A program made the translations under genes and the position numbers. The notes under the pieces were generated by a model. It was not told where the DNA came from and made no database searches. It worked only from the letters and a program-made list of their open reading frames with translations. This document shows, in pieces, positions 58,260 to 64,000 of a DNA stretch of 64,000 nucleotides; within the stretch, counting starts at the first letter, position 1; each line of letters begins with the position of its first letter. Location: contig NC_007760.1 of assembly GCF_000013385.1 (NCBI RefSeq), forward strand, positions 806,001 to 870,000, written 5' to 3'. This DNA comes from Anaeromyxobacter dehalogenans 2CP-C. Lineage in GTDB: Bacteria > Myxococcota > Myxococcia > Myxococcales > Anaeromyxobacteraceae.

Positions 58260-58994
58260 TCACCGCCGCCAGTCGCCGTCGCGGTCGTGGCGGTCGTCGT
58301 CGCCCTCGCCGATCCGGATCTCCTTCGCGTGGATCTCCGCGGCGTCGATCCAGTCGGCGTTGACCTCCTTCGCGTAGATCACGTCGGCCTCGAGCTCGTC
58401 GGCCTCGATGCGTCCGCCGCCGTGCTTGCGCATGCCGCGCTTCCACTGGTCGTCGCGCACCATGCGGCCGATCCGACCCTCGTACGCGCGGACCTCCTTC
58501 GCGTAGATGACGCGGGCGCGGACGTACCCGGCGTTCAGCTCCTTCACGCGCACCACGTTCGCGGGGGCGTGGCGCGGCGGCGGCGGGGGCGGGGCGGGCC
58601 GGTACTCGGGCGGCGGAGGAGGCGGGGCGGGGCGGTACGGCGGGGGCGGCGGAGGGGGCGGCGCGGCGGCCTCCACGGGCTGCCAGTTCCGGTAGCGGCC
58701 CGGCGCGAGCGTCACGAGCACGCGCGGCACGATGCGCGGCTCGACCATCACGAACGCGGCGCGCGGCGACTGCGCGCGGTACCAGCCGTCCTCGCGGCGC
58801 AGCCAGTACCAGCCGCCCTGGTGGAACACCTCGTCCTGGTACTCGGGCACCACCTGGACGCCGGGCTGGATCACCACCAGGCGCGGGGAGATGGGCAGGT
58901 CGATGCGGAGCTGGGCGTGGACCTGCGCGCGGGCCGGCTGCGGGAGCAGGGGCAGCGCGAGGACGAGCGCCAGGACGAGGCGGGAGGGGGTCAT
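58260..58994 (-). CDS. secreted proline-rich protein with five-residue hydrophobic repeats
   Basis: 244 residues. A signal peptide (RLVLALVLALPLLPQPARA) is followed by a small conserved-looking domain (EVFHQGGWYWLRREDGWYRA), a polyproline linker of about 45 residues near 112-158, and a C-terminal region with a hydrophobic residue every fifth position (VIYAKEVNADWIDAAEIHAK). The last 20 residues are acidic, DDD/DR-rich. The repeats suggest a beta-helix-like stack. The middle domain (RVLVTLAPGRYRNWQ) resembles envelope proteins seen in myxobacteria. Function unknown. Confidence 0.7.
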   Translation of the reverse strand: MTPSRLVLALVLALPLLPQPARAQVHAQLRIDLPISPRLVVIQPGVQVVPEYQDEVFHQGGWYWLRREDGWYRAQSPRAAFVMVEPRIVPRVLVTLAPGRYRNWQPVEAAAPPPPPPPPYRPAPPPPPPEYRPAPPPPPPRHAPANVVRVKELNAGYVRARVIYAKEVRAYEGRIGRMVRDDQWKRGMRKHGGGRIEADELEADVIYAKEVNADWIDAAEIHAKEIRIGEGDDDRHDRDGDWRR

Positions 58995-59135
58995 GGCGGC
59001 GCACTGTAGCCGCGTCCCGCGTTCGCGGGAACGGGGCGGGCGGGGCCGTGCTTCACGGCGGGTGCCGAGAGGTGCGCGCGTGGCGGCGCGGGTGCGAGCG
59101 CGGCCGCCGTCGCGGCCTGCTCCCCGGCGCCGGGC

Positions 59136-60155
59136 CTACGCCGCGGCGCCCTCGACCACGAGCTTGCCGACGTGGTCGCCGGCCCGCAGCGCGGCGATGG
59201 CCTCGTTCGCGCGCTCGAAGGGATAGGTCCGCGCGATGGCGGGGCGGAGCCGGTGCAGCGCCACCAGCCGGTTGAGCGCCTCGAACATCTCGCGGCTGCC
59301 CACGCTGATCGCCTGGATGCGCGCGCGCCGCAGGAGGCTCGGGACCACCTCGAGCCGCGCGGTCGCCCCGCCGAGCAGGCCCACCAGGCTGACCTGCCCG
59401 CCCCAGCGCAGCGCGTTCACCGACCGGCGCAGATCTCCGCCCGCCACGTCCACCACCACGTCCGCGCCGGTCCCGCCGGTCAGCGCGAGGACCCGCTCGT
59501 CCCAGGCCGGCTCGACCCCGGTGTCGATCCCGTCGTGCGCGCCGAGCGCGCGGGCGCGCTCCAGCTTCGCGGCGCTGCGCGACGTGATGATGACCCGTGC
59601 GCCGGCGACCCGGGCGAGCTGGATCGCGAACGCCGCCACGCCCCCGGTGCCCTGCACGACCACCACGCTGCCCGGCCCCACCTGCGCCTCGGTGAACAGC
59701 GCCTGCCAGGCGGTCACGCCGGCGATGGGGAGCGTGGACGCCTCGGCGAAGGTGAGGTGCTCGGGGTAGCGCACCACGCCCTCGGCGTCGGCGAGGGCGT
59801 ACTCGGCGAGCACGCCCTCGCGCGGGCCTCCCAGCGTGGAGGCGTGCAGCGCCGCCGGGTCGGGGCGGCCGGAGATCCAGGCCTGCTGGAACGTGAGCGC
59901 CACGCGATCGCCCGGGCGCACCCGGGTGACGCCCTCGCCCACCGCCGCCACCTCGCCGGCCGCGTCCGAGCCGGGGGTGAGCGGCAGCGGCTGCGCGGGG
60001 AAGTAGAACCCCTCCACCACCCCGAGGTCGCGGGAGTTGAGCGAGGCGGCGCGCACGCGCACCAGCACCTCGCCCGCCCGCGGCCGCGGCGTCTCGCGCT
60101 CCGCCACCCGGAGCGCGTCCAGCCCGAACTTCCCGTCGATGATCCACGCCTTCAT
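59136..60155 (-). CDS. zinc-independent MDR family NAD(P)-dependent oxidoreductase
   Basis: 339 residues. GroES-like N-terminal domain (ASLNSRDLGVVEG, TPGSDAAGEVAAVGEGV) and a Rossmann domain with the cofactor loop VQGTGGVAAFAIQLARVAGARVI. The Cys and His ligands of the catalytic and structural zinc are missing, so it belongs with quinone-oxidoreductase-type MDR proteins. It probably reduces an alpha,beta-unsaturated carbonyl or quinone; no specific substrate can be given. It is divergent from a LysR gene across 118 bases, and that regulator probably controls it. The ATG at 60155 begins the conserved MKAWIIDG. Confidence 0.9.
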   Translation of the reverse strand: MKAWIIDGKFGLDALRVAERETPRPRAGEVLVRVRAASLNSRDLGVVEGFYFPAQPLPLTPGSDAAGEVAAVGEGVTRVRPGDRVALTFQQAWISGRPDPAALHASTLGGPREGVLAEYALADAEGVVRYPEHLTFAEASTLPIAGVTAWQALFTEAQVGPGSVVVVQGTGGVAAFAIQLARVAGARVIITSRSAAKLERARALGAHDGIDTGVEPAWDERVLALTGGTGADVVVDVAGGDLRRSVNALRWGGQVSLVGLLGGATARLEVVPSLLRRARIQAISVGSREMFEALNRLVALHRLRPAIARTYPFERANEAIAALRAGDHVGKLVVEGAAA

Positions 60156-60251
60156 GTCGTCTCCCGGTTCCGTCGCGGCGACCCAGCGCCGCGCGGCAGG
60201 GAGCATGCGATCCGTGCCGGCGGCGCGCGACGGCAGGCGTGGGAAGGGCAC

Positions 60252-60270
60252 TCGTGCTGGATCCGCACGA
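60252..60270. promoter_or_regulatory. LysR-type operator in the MDR/lysR divergent spacer
   Basis: TCGTGC (60252-60257) and GCACGA (60265-60270) form a perfect inverted repeat with a 7-base spacer, containing a T-N11-A core (T60255, A60267), the hallmark of LysR-family binding sites. It ends 3 bases before the ATG of the lysR gene, so binding should repress the regulator itself and could activate the divergent MDR gene. Confidence 0.55.
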
Positions 60271-60273
60271 ATC

Positions 60274-61194
60274 ATGCTCTCGCTCGCCGCGATCCAGCTC
60301 TTCGCCGCCACCGTGGAGGCGGGCAGCTTCGCCGCGGCCGCCCGCCGCCTGCGCGTCACGCCGTCGGCGGTGAGCCGCCGCGTGGCGCAGCTGGAGCGTG
60401 CGTTGGGTGCGCCGCTGCTCGCGCGCACCACCCGCGCGCTCTCGCTCACCGACGACGGGCGCGCCTTCCACGACCGCTGCCTGCGGATCCTGGAGGAGCT
60501 GCGCGAGGCGCAGGACGCCATCGCGCGGAGCGCCGGCCGGCCGTCGGGGCTGCTCCGCGTGGACGCGCCGGTGGGGCTCGGTCGCGCGCTCCTCGCGCCG
60601 ACCCTGCCGCGGCTGCTGGACCGGCACCCCGACCTGCGCATCGCGCTCACGCTCCGGAATGCGTTCATCGATCCGGTGGCGGAGGGGATCGACGTGACGG
60701 TGCGCATGGGGCGGCTGTCCGACTCGACGCTGATCGCCCGGCGGCTGGGCGAGCGCCGGATCCTGGTGTGCGCCGCGCCCGCGTACCTGCGCCGCCACGG
60801 CTCGCCGCGCACGCCGCACGAGCTCGCCCGCCACGCCTGCCTGGGCTACCTGCGCGACGGGCGGCCGGATCCGTACCGCTTCGTGGCCGGGGAGGGGACG
60901 CACGACGTGGAGGTGGACGGGCCGTTCCACTCCGACGACGCCGAGGCGCTGCGCGAGGCGGCCGTCGCCGGGAAGGGCATCGTCGCGCTGTTCGACTTCG
61001 TGGTGGCGGACGCGCTCGCGAGCGGCAAGCTGGTGCAGGTGCTGGAGGACCACCCGCTCGCGCCGTTCCCGGTGCACGCGCTGTACGCGCCGAACCGCCA
61101 CCTGCTGCCGAAGGTCCGCGTGCTCCTCGATCACCTCTCCGAGGTGCTCGAAGGCAGGCGGCCGCGCGCCGGCCGGCGCCCGGCCGCGGGCTGA
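60274..61194 (+). CDS. LysR family transcriptional regulator
   Basis: 306 residues. Winged helix-turn-helix at the N-terminus (AIQLFAATVEAGSFAAAARRLRVTPSAVSRRVAQLERALG) and a periplasmic-binding-like effector domain from about residue 90 (GLLRVDAPVGLGRALL, with the ligand cleft near VTVRMGRLSDSTLIARRLG). Its divergent neighbour is an MDR oxidoreductase, the typical arrangement for a regulator and its target. The inducer is unknown. The ATG at 60274 gives the standard length. A C-terminal Arg-rich tail follows the domain. It ends 3 bases before the convergent permease gene. Confidence 0.93.
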   Translation: MLSLAAIQLFAATVEAGSFAAAARRLRVTPSAVSRRVAQLERALGAPLLARTTRALSLTDDGRAFHDRCLRILEELREAQDAIARSAGRPSGLLRVDAPVGLGRALLAPTLPRLLDRHPDLRIALTLRNAFIDPVAEGIDVTVRMGRLSDSTLIARRLGERRILVCAAPAYLRRHGSPRTPHELARHACLGYLRDGRPDPYRFVAGEGTHDVEVDGPFHSDDAEALREAAVAGKGIVALFDFVVADALASGKLVQVLEDHPLAPFPVHALYAPNRHLLPKVRVLLDHLSEVLEGRRPRAGRRPAAG

Positions 61195-61197
61195 CGC

Positions 61198-62343
61198 TCA
61201 GCCCCGCCCGTCCGGGCGGGGCGCTGCGATCGCGTCCTCGGCGGTCCCGGGCCCGGCTCCCGGGGCCGGCGCGGGCGTCGGGGAGGCGGGCCTCTTGCCG
61301 AGCTCGCGCCGGTACATGTTCAGCACCGTCACCAGGAACGTCACCACGAGCGGCCCGAGGATGAGCCCGATGCCGCCGAACGCGGCCAGGCCGCCGAGCA
61401 GCGCGAAGAACACCACGCCGCCGTGCAGCTCCATCCCGCCCTTGAGCAGGTAGGGGCGCGCCACGTTGTCCACGAGCGACACCACCGCCGCGCCCCAGAT
61501 CGCGAGGAAGATCCCGGACACGGTGTGGCCGGTGGCGAACTGCAGCGCCGCGACCGCCAGCACCATGGCGGTCGCGCCCACCGCGGGGATGAGCGCCACC
61601 ACCAGGGTGAGGACCGCCAGGAAGATCGGGTTGGGCGCGCGCGCGATGAGGTACCCGGCGAGCGCGGTCACGGTCTGGATCCCGGCGGTCGCGGCGGTCG
61701 CGGCCACGACCGACAGCGTGGTGCGCCGGAAGTCCTCCACCAGCGTCCGGAACTGACCCGCCCGCAGCGGCACGCGCGCGTCCACCCAGGCGATGAGCCG
61801 CTGCCCGTCCGTCAGGAAGAAGAACAGCGCGATGAGCATCAACACCGTCTGCAGCACGAACGTGCCGGTGGCGGCGAGCACCCCCCCGACCGCCGCGGCG
61901 GCCTGCCCGCCCTGCTCGCCGGCGAGCTGCTGGAGCTGGCGCTGCGGATCGCCGAGCGCGGTGACGGCGCGGTGGGCGAGATCCTCGATCGGCCCGGGCA
62001 GGCGGCTCACCAGTCCCCACACCCCCTCGCTCTGGAGCGCGCTGCGCAGCCACTGGATCCCGTCCACCGCCTCGCGGATCAGCACCGCGCCGAGCGCGGC
62101 GACCGGGACGACCCCCGCGAGCAGCACGCCCACCGTGAGCAGCCCGGCCGCGAGCGAGCGCCGCCCGCGCAGCCGCCCCGAGAGCCACTCCATCCAGCGT
62201 CGCAGCGCGGCGGTGAGCACGGCCGCGAGGAAGAACGCCACCCAGAACGGCTTCACCATCCAGCCGGCGAGGAGCAGCGCCAGCACCAGCAAGGCGAGGA
62301 GCAGCCGGCGGGCGTGCAGGTCGCTGTCGGGCGTGGCGGTCAC
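61198..62343 (-). CDS. AI-2E family (PerM/TqsA-like) permease
   Basis: 381 residues with about seven to eight membrane helices. N-terminal LLLALLVLALLLAGWMVKPF leads to a large amphipathic central region (VSRLPGPIEDLAHRAVTALG) and a C-terminal helix set with the family motifs GAAVVSLVDNVARPYLLKGG and GGLAAFGGIGLILGPLVV. Members include the AI-2 exporter TqsA and ion antiporters; transport substrate is unknown. It starts 17 bases after the flavin reductase-like gene end, so the two are probably co-transcribed. Confidence 0.9.
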   Translation of the reverse strand: MTATPDSDLHARRLLLALLVLALLLAGWMVKPFWVAFFLAAVLTAALRRWMEWLSGRLRGRRSLAAGLLTVGVLLAGVVPVAALGAVLIREAVDGIQWLRSALQSEGVWGLVSRLPGPIEDLAHRAVTALGDPQRQLQQLAGEQGGQAAAAVGGVLAATGTFVLQTVLMLIALFFFLTDGQRLIAWVDARVPLRAGQFRTLVEDFRRTTLSVVAATAATAGIQTVTALAGYLIARAPNPIFLAVLTLVVALIPAVGATAMVLAVAALQFATGHTVSGIFLAIWGAAVVSLVDNVARPYLLKGGMELHGGVVFFALLGGLAAFGGIGLILGPLVVTFLVTVLNMYRRELGKRPASPTPAPAPGAGPGTAEDAIAAPRPDGRG

Positions 62344-62360
62344 CGGCTCCCCCTGGGCGC

Positions 62361-63068
62361 TCAGAAGTTCGCGAACACGTGCTGCGGGGGGATGCCGGCG
62401 CCGGCGAGGACCCGGCGCACGTCGTCCACCATGGCGGTCATCCCGCTCACGAACGCGACGGTCTCCTCCGGCGGCGTGCCGCCGAACGCGAGGGCGCGCG
62501 CCACCTCCTGCACCCGGCCGCGCACGCCGGGCCAGGCGTCGTCCTCGCCGGACGGGCAGAGCACGAGCCGCACGCCGCCGCGCTCCCAGGCGAGGTGCTC
62601 GGCGCGGTACGCGAACTCGGCGCCGTGGCGCTGGCCGTAGAACAGCGTCACCCGGCGGAACGCGTCGCGGTGCGCGAGCACGTGCTGCACCACCGCGCGG
62701 ATCGGGGCGATGCCGGAGCCGGCCGCGAACAGGAGCACGTCGCGCCCGGCGGCCTCCTCGACCGGGAACCCCTTCCCGAACGGCTCGGTGATGGCGAGCG
62801 TCGCGCCGGGCGCGGCCGCGACGATGGCGGCGTCGGCCACCTTGCCGCCGCGCTTCACCAGCAGGTCCACCACCGCGTCGGGCGACGGCGCGCTCGCCAG
62901 CGCGAAGAAGCCCTCGCCGGCGGCCGTCCGGACCTTCACCACCTGTCCGGGCGCGCGGTGGGCGCGCGCCAGCGCGGGGGGCAGCGACAGGCGGATGCCG
63001 CGGAACGGCGCCGTCTCGTCCCAGGCGGCGAGGACGGACACGTCGGTGTAGAGGGTCGGGCCGAGCAT
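62361..63068 (-). CDS. ferredoxin-NADP+ reductase-like FAD/NAD(P)H oxidoreductase
   Basis: 235 residues from the ATG at 63068; a GTG 18 bases upstream is possible. The N-terminal barrel (APFRGIRLSLPPAL, FFALASAPSP) fits the FAD-binding ferredoxin-reductase type, although the strict RxYS motif is replaced by FALASAPS. The NAD(P)-binding domain has LLFAAGSGIAPIRAVVQHVL and the C-terminal SGMTAMVDDVRRVL. Electron partner unknown; there is no iron-sulfur domain in the protein. Candidate roles are flavin reduction or sulfide/hydrogenase-type electron transfer. It follows the glycosyltransferase gene by about 28 bases. Confidence 0.85.
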   Translation of the reverse strand: MLGPTLYTDVSVLAAWDETAPFRGIRLSLPPALARAHRAPGQVVKVRTAAGEGFFALASAPSPDAVVDLLVKRGGKVADAAIVAAAPGATLAITEPFGKGFPVEEAAGRDVLLFAAGSGIAPIRAVVQHVLAHRDAFRRVTLFYGQRHGAEFAYRAEHLAWERGGVRLVLCPSGEDDAWPGVRGRVQEVARALAFGGTPPEETVAFVSGMTAMVDDVRRVLAGAGIPPQHVFANF

Positions 63069-63096
63069 TCGCGCGAAACCTATCACCGAAGCGGCG

Positions 63097-64000
63097 TCAC
63101 GGCGCGCTCCGCCGCGCCCGCTCGGCCGGGGCGTGCGGCCAGCCGGCCGCGCCCGCCGCAGGGAGGTCCGCGCGCCGCAGGCAGCCCTGCCGCAGCGCTG
63201 CGAGCGGGTAGAACGTGCCGCGCCACACCACGCCCCCGCGCCACGCGGCCGCGGCGGCGCTGGCGAGCAGCACCGCCCCGAGCAGCACGGTGCAGGGCGG
63301 CATGAGCAGCCCCTCGGCGCCGCCCCCGCCCGCCACCCGCCGGGCGGTCACGCCGAGCACCGCGGCGGACAGCGCGAGGGCGAGCGCGCCGAGCGCGCGG
63401 GCCAGGCCGGCGGGCGCGGCGAGCGCGAGGGCGAGCGGCGCCGCGCCGAGGAACATCGCCCACAGCGCCACCCCGAGCGCGCGGGCCACCCGGTACTCCG
63501 CGCCGGCGAACGCGTTCTTCACCAGCCCCAGCACGGACCGGACGAAGCCGTGCTGCCAGCGGACCGACACGAGCGCCCCGCCGTTCACGAGCCCCTGCGG
63601 CACGCCGCTGCGGCGCAGCAGCAGCCCGAGCTTCACGTCGTCCACCACCTCGAGGCGCAGCCGCGCGTGCCCGCCCACCGCGTCGTAGGCGTCGCGCCGG
63701 ACCAGGTTGAACGCGCCCACCCCGGCGAACCCGCGCGTCCCGGCGCGCGGCAGCTCCCACACCCGGAACGCCCCGGCCGCGAACGCCGCGAACGCCGCCA
63801 CGAACGCGCGCTCCAGCGTCCCGGGGGCGACGAAGCGCGGCGCGGCGGCGAGGTGGCCGAGCCCGAGCGCCTCGGCGTGGCCGACCGCGCGGCGCAGCGC
63901 CCCCGGCCCGAACACGACGTCGCCGTCGGTGAACAGCAGCCACTCGCCCCGCGCGCGCCGCGCCCCGGCGGCGCAGGCGTGGTTCTTCCCCAGCCAGCCG
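63097..64000 (-). CDS. family 2 glycosyltransferase, 5' end beyond the window
   Basis: About 300 residues are present; the frame is open at base 64000, so the start lies outside. The motif KNHACAAGARRARGEWLLFTDGDV (cut: GEWLLFTDGDV) holds the metal-binding acidic DGDV site, and the QxxRW-like element QHGFVRSVLGL and EVVDDVKLGLLLRRSG support a GT2 inverting enzyme. Four C-terminal membrane helices follow, as in HpnB-like and ceramide-glucosyltransferase-type proteins. The donor and acceptor are unknown. Confidence 0.85.
   Translation of the reverse strand, partial: GWLGKNHACAAGARRARGEWLLFTDGDVVFGPGALRRAVGHAEALGLGHLAAAPRFVAPGTLERAFVAAFAAFAAGAFRVWELPRAGTRGFAGVGAFNLVRRDAYDAVGGHARLRLEVVDDVKLGLLLRRSGVPQGLVNGGALVSVRWQHGFVRSVLGLVKNAFAGAEYRVARALGVALWAMFLGAAPLALALAAPAGLARALGALALALSAAVLGVTARRVAGGGGAEGLLMPPCTVLLGAVLLASAAAAAWRGGVVWRGTFYPLAALRQGCLRRADLPAAGAAGWPHAPAERARRSAP

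Overview
The window is very GC-rich (third codon positions are almost all G or C), has long spurious reading frames on every strand, and carries typical deltaproteobacterial/Myxococcota genes: a DUF4388 (PATAN) receiver protein, a lipoprotein multihaem c-type cytochrome, a CT398-like zinc-ribbon protein beside an RNase HI, and the rpsU-yqeY-dnaG-rpoD macromolecular-synthesis cluster. It most resembles an Anaeromyxobacter chromosome. That is an inference from gene content and style; no database was searched. Both ends cut genes: ligA on the left, a family 2 glycosyltransferase on the right.

Layout. 1-9516: ligA end, acylphosphatase, a radical SAM/DUF2344 fusion followed by an RNase E/G with large low-complexity insertions, a YihY/BrkB membrane protein and an HU/IHF-type DNA-binding protein. 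9586-17671 (minus strand): a tightly overlapped type III secretion export-apparatus operon, sctF-like, sctI, sctJ, a small unknown, sctQ, a FliO-like gene, sctR, S, T, U, V, with no ATPase, secretin or sctD in view. 17811-20905: a DUF1704 metallopeptidase-like protein, an MbfA-type ferritin/VIT1 fusion and a LuxR-type regulator. 21119-25926: a histidine operon hisD-B-H-A-F-I-E. 25923-31100: a sigma70-type promoter and rpsU-yqeY-dnaG-rpoD, with GC hairpins before dnaG and before rpoD. 31154-33744: a CAU-anticodon tRNA, the zinc-ribbon protein, RNase HI and an acetate permease. 33826-39537 (minus): priA, the receiver-PATAN-J protein and def. 39610-50920: cytochrome lipoprotein, YqiA-like hydrolase, rarA, nadK, recN, a PP2C phosphatase, an M23 endopeptidase, an NlpC/P60 lipoprotein and secA. 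50927-51262: a tandem and inverted repeat array. 51268-64000: a BamA/TamA-like protein, an HhH-GPD glycosylase, a stand-alone Lrp/AsnC ligand domain, a thioesterase, an ECF41 sigma factor with its AhpD/CMD partner and a matching promoter, an HNH protein, a secreted Pro-rich repeat protein, a divergent MDR/LysR pair, an AI-2E-type permease, a flavin reductase-like protein and the partial glycosyltransferase.

Most of the window is housekeeping. The most unusual signals are the type III operon that keeps flagellar gene order including a FliO-like gene; a 24-bp divergent rarA/nadK spacer with a palindromic -10 element that could start both mRNAs at or next to their start codons; the macromolecular-synthesis operon, where the Shine-Dalgarno evidence points to a CTG start for dnaG; the exact ECF41 promoter motif in front of its partner gene; a hisI frame that runs 148 bp into hisE; and a pseudo-receiver lacking its phospho-acceptor. 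No CRISPR array, insertion sequence, integrase or prophage was seen.
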